Shown piece by piece: positions 11,959 to 22,291 of a stretch of 64,000 bases of DNA. Source of the DNA: Macrocybe gigantea (taxonomy: Eukaryota; Basidiomycota; Agaricomycetes; Agaricales; Callistosporiaceae); contig SJRY01000255.1 of NCBI GenBank assembly GCA_011319805.1, positions 372,001-436,000 of the forward strand, given 5' to 3'. The position numbers were made by a program, and so were the translations under genes. Position 1 is the first letter of the stretch, and each line of letters begins with the position of its first letter. The notes under the pieces were generated by a model. It ran no database searches, was not told where the DNA came from, and was given only the letters and a program-made list of their open reading frames with translations.

Positions 11959-14480
11959 ATGACTGTCACGCAGCGCAAGCCTCAGCATCTGCCGGACGAG
12001 ATACAAAGCAAGTCTTATTTATACAACGTTGAGCTGCCTGGCTATGCACACTGACGAATTTTTTTTTACTTCTAGCTGTCAACGAGCCTGGAGTCCAGTA
12101 CCAATGTGACGCGTGCGAGTGTGACCTCACTCATAGCGTCCGAATCAAGTGCGCCGATCCGGTGTGTGAGACGGACGAGGGCATCGACCTCTGTCCCGCG
12201 TGCTTCTGCGCTGGTAAGGAGTTCGGGAAACACAAGAGATATCATCCCTATCGCGTTATCGTGCGTCTCGTTTCTGATCTTAATGTTCTTTGCGAAGACA
12301 ATGTGGCTTAGTCACATGCCCATGTGTCTTTGTACAGGAGATCAATTCATACCCAATCTTTACGGAAGACTGGGGCGCCGATGAGTTGAGTTTTCAGTGT
12401 CTATGCGTACGAGTTTCGTTATGCTTAGCTCTTTTGGTTCAGAGAGCTGCTGCTCTTGACAGGAATCGCCACGCAAGGATTTGGTAATTGGAAGAAGATC
12501 GCGGAACATATCGGCACCCGGACTAAAGAAGAAGTCGAGGAGCATTACAACTCTGTATATATTGATTCCCCCAATTGGCCCTTGCCGGTAAGCGTTGCAT
12601 GACTTCTCTCACCCAAGAATTCTCCCGTTTTGACCGTTCTGGCCCAAAGAACATGGACCGTCAGTTCGAGATAGACCCGGAAGAATTTCACGAACGTAAA
12701 CGCAGGCGAATATCTGTTATGAATGCCACTGTACTTCCGCCGCCCAAGGTGGCTCCCAACTCCCAACCGGGTATCCACGAAATTGCAACGTTTTTACCCG
12801 GTCGTCTCGAATTTGAGCACGAGTTGGACAATGAAGCTGAGGATCTTGTCAAGGATGTGGAGTTTGGTGTGGTTCTGGATTATGGCGGCGACCAGATCGT
12901 CGAGGACCCCGATGACTTGGATGTACGTGCACGGCTAAAGTGGGAGGAGGAACGTCGGACTGGTGAGACGTCTTCGAATGGCAGATCCAGTGCCACCCCT
13001 GCTGGAAAAGGGCCTCTGAAAGCGATGGTCAATGGCATAATCAACGGCCATCAAACGAATGGTGACGCGGTCAAGGATGACTCCCCAACTAAAGCTGATG
13101 AAGCGATGGCCAACGGGACCCAAGACGACGACGGCATAGAGGAAGTGACGCAGCCCCCTCCTTTCGAGACAAAGGAATCTCTCGAATTCAAACTGACCTT
13201 AATGGAGATGTACTCCCAGCGCGTGGAGAAGAGGATAGAAGTCAAAGCGCTCATGTTTAATCGAGGTCTTTTGGACTACAAAAAGGTGCCTGGGCATTAG
13301 TCCATAGATGCCGTGCATGACTGACATCTAGGAAAGATGCAAGCCGCGGACAAGAAACGCCCAAGAGAAGAACGAGACATTCTTCATCGCCTTCGTCCAT
13401 TTGCGAAGCTTCAAACTGCCGAGGACTATGAAGCGTTTGCGACCGACATGCTTTGTGCGTCTGTCCTGCAAATAGGTCGACCTTTGTAGCCTCTAATTTT
13501 GCCGTTCTACGCTTAGATGAGGCCATGCTCCGCAAGCGGATCCAGGAATTGCAAATCTACCGTCGGTTGGGACTGTCCACCATGGCAGACATTGAGAAAT
13601 ATGAAGCAGATCTTGCGAAAAGAGTGAGTGCAAAGCTTGCAGTTAATTACCTTTCCTCATCTATCACTTCCAGACTCAGGCCAAGATGGCTCCTTCGCGT
13701 GATTATGCTTCCGAAAGGCTACAAGGTAGAAATGGGGGAAGACAATCATCTGGCCCCGATCCAAGGCGAGCCAGTGTCAACGCTTTTAGTGAAACTGAGG
13801 ACGGCAGAGACCGAGAAGCGACACCGCGACTTCCAGGAACAGGTTCGGGCGTGCCACCTGTCCGCAAAGCCCGTAGGTCTTGTTAGAAGAGACCAACAAA
13901 TTGACTTTGACCCTTTTTACCATTAGCTCAACCCCTCAACCTTGCGAACAGTCCTTCTCTGCACCTCCTTACACCCGCCGAACAGACCCTTTGTTCGACT
14001 CTGCGAATTTTCCCAAAGCCTTATCTGGTCATCAAAGAAACGCTCGTTCGAGAATATGCTCGTAGAGGTGGCAAACTACGTCGACGAGAAGCTCGGGACT
14101 TGGTGAAAATTGACGTCAATAAAACCAGTCGGGTGTGGGACTTCCTTGTTCAAGCTGGTTTCCTCAAGATTACCAACGAGAGCGCCAATGCTGGCGCTGA
14201 CGCGAAGCAAGTTGTTTTCTTGTCTTTCGAATCGACATTTTTAACACCTTTTTTCCACCAGCGGTATTGCAGCACAGCCAACACCGTCCGTCAACGGATC
14301 GCCTGTTAAAGACGCATTCCGCCCACCACCACCGCCAGTCACGTCGACAACAACAAAAGGGAGCAGTCAGAATGGATCATTATACAATCCAGCATTGTCG
14401 TCGACGCCAACCGCAGGTTCGGGACCTTCCAGTCATCGCAGTAGAGGAGGTTTTGGACCTGTATCATTATTTGTCGTTTG
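11959..14480 (+). CDS. ADA2: Transcriptional adaptor Ada2 (SAGA complex)
   Basis: Domain order matches Ada2. A ZZ zinc finger comes first ([20 protein letters not shown], then [14 protein letters not shown]). A SANT domain follows ([33 protein letters not shown]). The central region contains [14 protein letters not shown] and [24 protein letters not shown]-terminal SWIRM domain ends in [20 protein letters not shown]. Ada2 binds Gcn5 and stimulates histone H3 acetylation in the nucleus. The start [14 protein letters not shown] at 11959 is joined to the ZZ domain by an intron beginning GC, and a second GC-AG intron follows SWIRM. The tail after about 14400 stays open in one frame as far as 15039, which would overlap the next gene. 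The true stop is therefore unresolved; an unseen intron or missing base is likely. Confidence 0.88.
12008..12075 (+). other. GC-AG intron in ADA2 (first intron)
   Basis: The donor reads A|GCAAGT, the known consensus of GC-AG introns, and the acceptor is CTAG after a T-rich tract. Splicing here gives [15 protein letters not shown] in frame with the ZZ finger. The nearby GT (AA|GTCTTA) gives the wrong phase. Confidence 0.7.
14207..14261 (+). other. GC-AG intron in ADA2 (after SWIRM)
   Basis: The donor AA|GCAAGT and acceptor CCACCAG join ...SANAGADA to [13 protein letters not shown] in one frame. The overlapping GTTGTT donor leaves a frame that reaches a stop after about 16 codons. Confidence 0.6.
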
Positions 14481-14782
14481 CTTTGCTCTTTCGTCGTTGC
14501 TGCATCTGTATATTACTATCCATACATGCATTGTTGAATTAGTCAATCGTAGTACAGGACACGGCATGCTCTTTGCCGCCGGTCTGTTTTCTGACACGTT
14601 CAGTACCACTTATACCAGTCCTACCATTAGGCTGTCAGAGAAATCCTGGCGAAATAATGTTATATCCTCCTCCGCTAGACTACAACGCTCAAGTTGCTGC
14701 TGGCTAGACATCATATATATACACACTCTAAACACGCCCGGATTTCTATCACTCTCAGTGTGGGTGGCGGGTTGCGGGCATC

Positions 14783-15110
14783 ATGATATCGAAGGCATTG
14801 CCTCCGAACTTGATGGAAAACAATATGACGCAAGATGCTCTGTTATCGCCTGCCAACCAGATCAAGATTGTTGGGGTAGGTACACGACACTGTCACGTAT
14901 CACTAGCCATTATATAACCAAAAGATCTGAAGCAGCGAGGCATATCAAACAGTCCCCTCCTTTGTATCCTGTCCTTGACGGAGCCAGACAATTCGACGAT
15001 GCAAACGCATTTTCACCGCTTTTACGAGCTGCTATTTGATTCAAGCGTGGGCCAGCTGCTTGGTGTAGGCTTTACAAACACCACTTACCAGATTCCTCGG
15101 TACACTGGTT
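14783..15110 (+). CDS. Small hypothetical protein upstream of KDEL receptor copy 1
   Basis: Two exons give about 90-105 residues: MISKALPPNLMENNM..., LSPANQIKIVG, then after a short GT-AG intron a segment with FHRFYELLFDSSVGQLLGVG and NTTYQIPR. The amino-acid composition looks like a real folded protein, but I do not recognise the family. Reading on without splicing gives a stop just before the KDEL receptor at about 15151. A 32-base candidate intron (very short) would instead fuse it in frame to the receptor. It could be an independent small gene or an unusual N-terminal extension. Confidence 0.4.
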
Positions 15111-15114
15111 GGTG

Positions 15115-16005
15115 GACGTGTTGTCTTGCAGAGGCTGGTGCTCACATTTAGGGGATTTAGGTGACATTATCCATGTCCTTGCGGTGCTCATCATTATATA
15201 CAAGCTTCACAGGACTCGTTCCTGCGCAGGTCAGTCTCGACACTTCATCTTATGAGATGATATACAGAGTCGATGTCGCATCCAATTGTAGACGTCTCGC
15301 TCAAGTCCCAAGCGCTCTATGCTCTTATTTTCCTGACGCGTTATCCGGATGTCCTCACTTATTACATCTCTTCCTACAACATCTGTATGAAGGTTTTCTA
15401 CGTTTTCAGCAGCTTCTATGTCCTGTTCCTGATGTCATACCGGTTCAAGTGGCGTGTGCTTTTCGCTAACAGTAGCAGAGATACTGACGTGCCCTCCGCA
15501 GGTCAACCTATGACCGCACCGTTGACAGTTTCAGTGTCGAGTACTTGGTCGTTCCATGCCTTGTACTTGCCGGGCTGTTCAATTACCAGTTCAATGTGAT
15601 GGAAATCCTGTGGTCGTTCTCGATCTTCCTCGAGTCCGTCGCCATGCTCCCACAATTTCACGTCCTCCCTAGGATGCATGAAGCCGCAGGAATAATGAGG
15701 CTTTACTTGGTCGCAATGTTCTCGTACAGGGGTTTATACATCGTGAACTCGTTCCTCAGGTGCGGCGATGATACAAATGAGTGCATAGTTCAAGGTCTGA
15801 CGGTCTTTTCACCAACAGGTACAAATTCGAGGGGCGTTTCGATCCCATTGCAACAGCCTGCGGTCTCATGCAGTTGGTTTTGTATCTTGTGTACTTCTTG
15901 AGGTCTAGATGTGCAGCGGCTCCGGTAAAGGACGTCGAGGGTCAGGGAGCTCAAAAAGATGTCACTTTGTATAATGCAGACCCATCCATTGCTAAATCCT
16001 GGTAG
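15115..16005 (+). CDS. ER lumen protein-retaining receptor (KDEL receptor), copy 1, divergent
   Basis: Seven-helix ERD2 family protein. LGDIIHVLAVLIIIYKLHRTRSCAG is helix 1 with the conserved RSCxG turn. Next come VSLKSQALYALIFLTRYPDV, then an intron, then YDRTVDSFSVEYLVVPC and the family hallmark [19 protein letters not shown]. Family members cycle between Golgi and ER and retrieve escaped KDEL/HDEL proteins. The first coding bases are unclear: the segment before GDIIH (HLGDL or TFRGF) shifts frame by one base near 15155, and no convincing ATG is visible. Unlike copy 2 it ends in a polar tail about 35 residues long (RSRCAAAPVKDVEGQGAQ... SIAKSW) and lacks the usual LPA ending, so its trafficking or ligand preference may differ. 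Confidence 0.75.
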
Positions 16006-17053
16006 AGCCTTCGCCGAGTACTATCATGGGCACAGTTTGTATCCAATTTAAAGATGCCTGGAGTAGGAGTGACCTGGAGATGAAGTAAACAGATATCAGC
16101 AATGCGATCGAAAAACGTGAATGGCAAAAAGCAGGAAACAAATTTTGCTCAGTGCTGCATGAGAGCAGACTTGATCGTAATCTCATTTCTCCCGCCCATA
16201 CCAACTATCTCGCCAATCAAAAGCACGACAGGAAGAATTGACACCCCGAAAACCATCCAAACGCCGGTCGAGTACGCTCCCCTTCCCCGGTGGTAGGTCC
16301 TGAACCGAACGGTGTTGTATGCGCGAAACCACGCGCCCGAGCAGAGATCGTGAGCTCTGGCGCTATAAACCAGGCATTCGTGTGTGAATCAGTCTTCGTT
16401 CAGATTGAAGAGACCACTTCTGAGGACCACCTGATGCAGAACGAGCGGTGACGAGGCCAGGCCTCGGTCTGGTCTGCACAGGCTCGGCTTCGTGAACGAT
16501 TAGAAAGAGTATATCTTTCCGGTATTGTCAGACTCTGCCTTTACTGTCCAGGTCGTTGGTCTCGGGACCATGGCAGCCTAATCTTTCGATGAAAAGAGTC
16601 CGGAGATGGATGTCGGTCCAGCCTTACGGAACGCCGTGCTGAATCTCGGAACGGCGTACCGGGGATACGGACACTTTGTGGGACGGGTTCAGGACCAGGG
16701 AAGAGGGGAGGCACTGTCGCGACGCGGGGCTTTCTGGGGATTCTTGCTGTGTGCTTCTCATAAAACGAGAAGAAGACGGATGGAAGTCGACCCTTTTACT
16801 ATAGCATCTTCGCAAAGTCGATAAGTAAAGGAAACGGACTCGCCTTGGTATACGGACATGAAGGAGATGCAGGAGGTGTATCAACGCCAGATTACCGCGT
16901 GGGGAATGCTTAGTCATCCAACCTACCGTGGACGAACCACGTCGACGTCAAACAGGACGGCAGGCGGCACAAAAAACATAACACAACGTCCTCCCCGTCT
17001 CCATCTACGTTTTCTCCCTCTCGTTGACCGCAACGCCTCTGCTATAGCCCACC
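16006..17053. other. intergenic between the KDEL receptor paralogues
   Basis: About 1 kb without a convincing gene. A 72-codon frame at 16606-16824 has no intron context or family resemblance. The last about 120 bases before 17054 form the promoter and leader of copy 2, ending in CCACCATGG, a good start context. Confidence 0.45.
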
Positions 17054-18070
17054 ATGGCTTTGAACATATTCCGGTTACTTGGTGCGCAATCTCGAGTTCT
17101 TTTCCGTGAGTGCGAGCCAGAAGAAGCTCAAATCGTGAACGTGGCCGTATAGGTGATCTGTCCCATTTGGCGTCCATATTGATCTTGCTGCATAAAATAC
17201 AAACATCACGGTCATGCAGAGGTGCGTCGTGGCGGGTTCGACGCCGTCTCCTGCAAGGGCAAACTTGCTTGCGCGGCGAGAGCGGGCCTATTTCTGGTGT
17301 TCGACGTGTTTAATATTTCCTGCCAGGTATATCGTTCAAGACGCAGGCACTTTACGTAGCGGTCTTCGTTACGCGCTACCTGGACCTATTTTACAAGTTC
17401 ATCTCTGTGTACAACTCCATCATGAAGCTGTTCTTCATCTGCAGCAGCATTTATATCCTTCACCTCATGCACCATCGCTACCGGTCTGTCCGATTTTCAC
17501 TTGTCCTCATTTCCGTTCTCATTTTGAATCCATTTTCCTACCCAATTCGAACAGGCCGACGCATGATCCCTCTATTGACACTTTCAAGGTCGAATACCTC
17601 GTTGGTCCGTGCTTCATCCTCGGCTGCATCTTCAACTACAAGTTCAGCGTGACGGAGATCTTGTGGTCCTTCTCTATATTCCTCGAGTCGGTCGCCATCC
17701 TTCCACAACTCTTCATGCTCCAGAGAACGGGCGAGGCGGAGACCATCACGACGCACTATTTGGCTGCGCTTGGACTTTACAGAGCTCTGTACATTCCCAA
17801 TTGGATATACAGGTATGCGTCGTGCAGCGTTCTCCGTTTGGAGACTTGCGGTCCTGAACACCCCTGTTCCTTGCCCTCTTAGGTACTTCACCGAGGGGCT
17901 TGTAGACCCCATCGCTATCACGGCTGGCATTCTGCAAACGGGGTTGTACCTCGACTTCTTCTACGTTTACTTCACAAAGTGAGTGCTCGCCGTTTCCTGT
18001 TGCCGAGACGGACTATTTAACGCTTCTGTCCAGAGTATTGCAAGGCATGAAGTTTGAGCTACCTGCATGA
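17054..18070 (+). CDS. ERD2: ER lumen protein-retaining receptor (KDEL receptor), canonical copy
   Basis: Spliced from the ATG at 17054 the protein starts [19 protein letters not shown] and continues [26 protein letters not shown], then [51 protein letters not shown] and a C-terminus ending [10 protein letters not shown]. This is a complete, typical Erd2 of about 210 residues with seven membrane helices. It binds HDEL/KDEL ligands in the acidic Golgi and returns them to the ER in COPI vesicles. The first intron falls inside the Gly codon of LLGD. The gene follows a diverged paralogue on the same strand, so the pair arose by tandem duplication. Confidence 0.93.
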
Positions 18071-18437
18071 GTTACGTTACTTTGCAATGAGATTGCATGT
18101 AATACATTTGACCGCATTAAGACGCTACCTAATCAGAACGAAACCAAGCTGGGACATGGTTCATATTGGCAGAAATGAGCCGGGCCTGGTAGCCGGCTTC
18201 TTTGCATGTTTGCTCCCTCAGTCCCTTGTCCACGGAATTCAAGAGCTTAATTCATCGACTCAATAGACGAGTCCCGGACTCCTTTTTCTGTAGCTTCGCT
18301 TCCCAACAGTGAGAATACATAAATTAAGAAAGATTATGTTACAATTATGGAATATATACCCATAGGCGGTCCTCGGAGTATGGTGGTGGTACACAAAGAT
18401 TACATCCCTAATAGGAGTGTAGCGGTAATGCGATAAA
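18071..18437. other. intergenic, convergent 3' ends
   Basis: AT-rich sequence between the stops of the KDEL receptor (plus) and the C2-like gene (minus). No gene is visible. Confidence 0.45.
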
Positions 18438-19221
18438 TTAAACGGAAACTGGTTGCATGTGCAAGTTTCCTTCTTCCTGCAGTTTTCGCTCATGAAGCTC
18501 TTTTGCCTTCGCGATCCATTGCTCAGCTATTTTTTTCGATGAGGGTTGTCGGACGTAGAGCACCAGCTGAAAGGTCGTCTTCTCATCCAAATGAGATTGC
18601 AGTGGTATTTTTATACCTGCACGAGATCCGTCAGTAAACGGCCGGAATCGAGCTGCTAAAATCGGACCTTTTTCCCCGCCTTGTTTGCCTTGCAGGACAA
18701 GGAGCTGATTCACGGTGTAAGGCTCCGATGAAGCGATGGCGATACCGGGCGTCTTCATGGACCACGGCCGCTGCTTTACGGCAAAGGTCAATTCTTCGGT
18801 GCCGATCAAAGGTCCCATCCTGGGAAGCAAGATGTCAGAAAATGAACATGCATCAGCAAATGCTGTGGATCGGAAAAACATCGTGAGAGATTTGGTTGTG
18901 GCACACGTACTGGGGTAGATTCTCGTTCCACGTCGCGTCGCCCTTTGTCAAATCGGTGTTGGCGGTGAAGTTGCGGGTGCCTCTGCACTCGACGTGCACA
19001 AAGCGGCGCGCGAGATGTCGAGTGATGCCATTGGTAGGTTTGCCTAGTCCCTGGACTTCAACGACTGTTTGTTCGAAAGAGGTTCGTCGGACAAAGCGAT
19101 GTAATCGACAGCGAGTAGATTTACCATGGAATTGGATATTCAGAACCTCTTGGTGTTTCCTAAAGGGCAAGCAGTTGAGAAGGGTGGAAATCTTGACGGC
19201 ACGAGACGGAACGCACAACAT
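18438..19221 (-). CDS. Hypothetical protein with C2-like region
   Basis: Start MLCVPSRAVKIS at 19221; two introns are supported by GT-AG ends and frame. The joined protein, about 220 residues, reads ...VVEVQGLGKPTNGITRHL, RRFVHVECRG, DATWNENLPQMGPL, EELTFAVKQRPW, QLVLYVRQPSSKKIAEQW and a basic C-terminus ELHERKLQEEGN. The pattern of an exposed strand (VHVEC), then threonines, then WNE and LTFAV resembles a C2 beta-sandwich, but the Asp ligands of calcium-binding C2 domains are not evident. I do not recognise an orthologue by name. It lies tail-to-tail with ERD2 and head-to-head with the cargo lectin. Confidence 0.6.
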
Positions 19222-19835
19222 GCTGAACGACAGAATTGTACCGGGAAGGGGTAAATAGGAAGGAAGGCGGCGAGATCGGTGCAAAGACCGGATGTTATAT
19301 AGCAGCGTGAGTGGGCGATAAGTACTTGTGTGTGCCTTGGATCAGTTTACAGCAATTGCCGGGCAAGGAAGTTCTTGGGTCCAGTCATTTTTGCTGTTTG
19401 CTAATAAAGGGAGTCCAGTCTGAGACCGACGAACCTGCATTCAGATAGAATCGATGATCAGAGCCGAGTGGGCCAACGTGGAAACCGTCTTCTCCACAGA
19501 AAAAAAGACACAGCCTCGTTTGAAAGTCATGTGGCGATGACTGTACAGAATTAGGAGCGCGGAAGATCCGCTCTACAGCATTGAAGGTCCATTTTTTGGG
19601 GGGAGAGAATTGACGCAAAGATGTCGTGCTAGACGGGCGTCGAGCTTGGCCTTTGCTGTAAAATGCTGTAGAAAAAAATTAATGATGGAGACCACAGACT
19701 GTATGGAATGCTATCTTGATCACGCGTCGTGTCCTGCTCACGTGGCAACATTCCACTTTCTGAATCCTCTTCCTCCTCGGCCTCCTGCTCACCGTCTGGC
19801 ACAAGCTACAACGATATACCCCTACTGAATAGGCC
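19222..19835. other. divergent promoter region (C2-like gene / cargo lectin)
   Basis: 614 bases between divergent start codons. No coding sequence is visible. TATATA occurs at about 19295 on the side of the minus-strand gene. Confidence 0.45.
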
Positions 19836-21704
19836 ATGTTTACACGCCATTTCTGCGTGTTCTTCCTTGCTTGCGTTTTTTTTGGGTTCGCCGACGCCGC
19901 GGTTGATGACAAGACACGTTTAGGGAATGCTACCATTGAACGGGTCAGAGCCGTCAATCTTACAAGTCGCTGGCGTGAAATTCACCTTGGCTTTGACACA
20001 GACCGTCCAACTTCGGACACATTCTCTTTATGCGCCGTATATTGACCAAGATCTCCACAACCGGTCAGACAATTCAATCACTTTTGTCTATGCTCTTTCG
20101 TTATGCCAATCATTCCGGCTGTGAAACAGGTGGTGGGATTTCGGTGCAGATGCATACATTGTGCGTCAGGATGAATCTCAGAACCCGCTCCTTCCATTCA
20201 ATGAAATTTTCTTTAGAACACGAACAAGCATGTCCGTCTGACACAAAATAGACCCTCGCAAATGGTACCTTGCCATCCTCCTGCTTCGGCCGCAGCACGG
20301 TATTGATCCTCCGCTGTCAGGGCTGGCTATGGTCCCGCCTAGGACTCACAGCATCCAACTTTGTCATTGAGCTCGAATTCAAAGTTCGTCGGCGTTTCTC
20401 CGCATCCGGTGGCGTACACCCGGATCGTCTGACGTTACGTGCTCCGCCCAGGTCTCCGGAGAGTCGTCACATCTTTTTGGCGATGGAATTGCTATATGGT
20501 TCACGAAAGAGCGCGTACAGGAGGGCCCGGTCTTTGGAAATAAGGGTATAGATCTGGTTTCTTTGCATTGGGATGCGCCATTCGGGACTTGTGCGATTCA
20601 TTCCTTTGTTTTTCTTTTCAGACAAATTCGATGGTCTAGGGATATTCTTGGATACGTGCGTACAGGCATCTAACGCAATTTCATCGTTGTTCCTGAAGAT
20701 GAAAGGAACTAATCAGATATGCAAACGGCCGCCATTCATACTCGTTTCCCCGAGTAGAAGCAGTCCTCGGAGATGGAAAAACGAATTATGATTATGCGAA
20801 TGACGGTGAAAGCCAAAGCATCGGTGGATGTTCTGTTCGTCACCCTTCTTTCATCTCCAGCACGGCCCTTCCCCTGACAGACTCCTTGCAGGCGAACTAC
20901 CGTCGAACAAACGTCGCCACAAAGCTCAAAATCACATACGTGAAAGATGGTTTCCTAGATGTCAGTTCACAATCCCCTATTCAATGAAACTTTCTTCGAC
21001 TCCATTCTCATCCTCGTTTCTTTGATCTCCATTCATCAGGTCAAGATTCAATACAAAGCATGTACGTGAAAGGCCCATAGCATGAGGGGTGCTTCTCCCT
21101 TGAGCATGGGCTATGATCTACATAAAGTTGATGGATATTAACAGCATTTGTCGGCGCCCAGGGGACGATTGGTCTGACTGCTTCCACGTCAAAAATGTGA
21201 CATTACCTTCTAGCCCTTTTCTCGGTCTCACCGCGATGACCGGTGACGTGAGCGACGCGCACGAGTGAGCATTATTTTAGTCCTCACTTCCAACCGCGAG
21301 TTTCCTATTCGCAACACTCTGGTCACCACCGTACTGATAAAATTTTCATCCCTTCCACTCGCGAAAAAAGCATCATCACCGTATCCACCTACTCCGCCAT
21401 CCTCGCCAGGCCAGAGACGGACAAGCATAAGAAGAAGAAATCGTTCTTTGGCGGGTCCAAGACGCCCTCTGACTACGCATCCGACAGCGGCGGCGGCTCG
21501 TGGCTCGGCTTCTTCTTCAAGGTCTTCTTTTTCGGTGCCCTCTGCGCCGCCGGCTACTATGGCTACCAGGAATATCGCCGCAGACAGAGGTACGGTGGAT
21601 TCGGTGGAGGATTCGGTGGCGCTGGTAGGGGCAGTATGGGATTCGGCATCGGCCGCGGCGGGTTTGGCAGCTCTGGAATGTACAGCAACACCAAGAGGTT
21701 TTGA
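19836..21704 (+). CDS. L-type (legume-like) cargo lectin of the secretory pathway
   Basis: A signal peptide (MFTRHFCVFFLACVFFGFADA) precedes a luminal L-type lectin domain: QLRTHSLYAPYIDQDLHNRW, then VRLTQNRPSQM, GWLWSRLGLTASNFVIELEFK, HLFGDGIAIWFTKE, then DKFDGLGIFLDTY and the Asp-rich NYDYANDG. These are the carbohydrate and calcium-binding loops of the VIP36/ERGIC-53/Emp47 family. The domain ends with FLGLTAMTGDVSDAHD. A lysine patch, a membrane helix (GSWLGFFFKVFFFGALCAAGYY) and a cytosolic tail follow. The tail is Gly-rich (GGFGGGFGGAGRG) and ends NTKRF, which could serve as an ER-exit or retrieval signal. About seven introns are needed. It probably recycles high-mannose glycoproteins between ER and Golgi. 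Confidence 0.88.
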
Positions 21705-22291
21705 GCTCTGAGCAACGCGCACGCCGTTACGGTTATTGTAACGTTTTCATCTGCATGCAGACATACCCTAGGTATTTCCTGATAACTTGTTGATCGGGTT
21801 CGCTAACGTACATCGGCCTAAATTATATTCAAATATGCGGAGGAGCTGCGCGCTGCGAAAGAAAGCACGTATATTGATGTAAATTCTTGTCATAAAAGAG
21901 GTGTTGATACAAGGTGTTCTGGAGAGACGATCGATAGGTATCTACTTGCAAAGAGAGAGAAAAGGACCTAATGCTACTAACTACTGATTGTAACTACTGA
22001 ATACTAATGCTACGTAAAAAATGAGATAAGATGTTTGCAAAAGGCAGACAAAGGAGCCAGGAAAAAAAAAGTATGCCTAAAAAGTGTAGGATGGAGCGCG
22101 CCGAAGAAGTCGCAAGTGGAAGGAAAGACGGCTCGATAAAGAGGGCGATAGCAAAGGGGGTGGGGAAAAAAGGTCGAAAATTGACTACAACTACGTAAAA
22201 TCCGGTAAGAGACGGAAACAGACGGAACACGAACGGAGGAAGACGAAATAATGAGAGAGGGACCAGCAAAGAGGCGAATGCAAAAGCATAT
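21705..22291. other. intergenic, convergent 3' ends
   Basis: Lies between the lectin stop and the transportin stop. Purine-rich on the plus strand from 21950 to 22260, with no plausible gene. The 102-codon minus frame at 21994-22302 is composition-driven (Phe/Leu/Pro). Confidence 0.45.

Noticed and set aside
16606..16824. 72-codon frame between the KDEL receptors as a gene
   Set aside because: No splice partners, no conserved features and Arg-rich noise composition.
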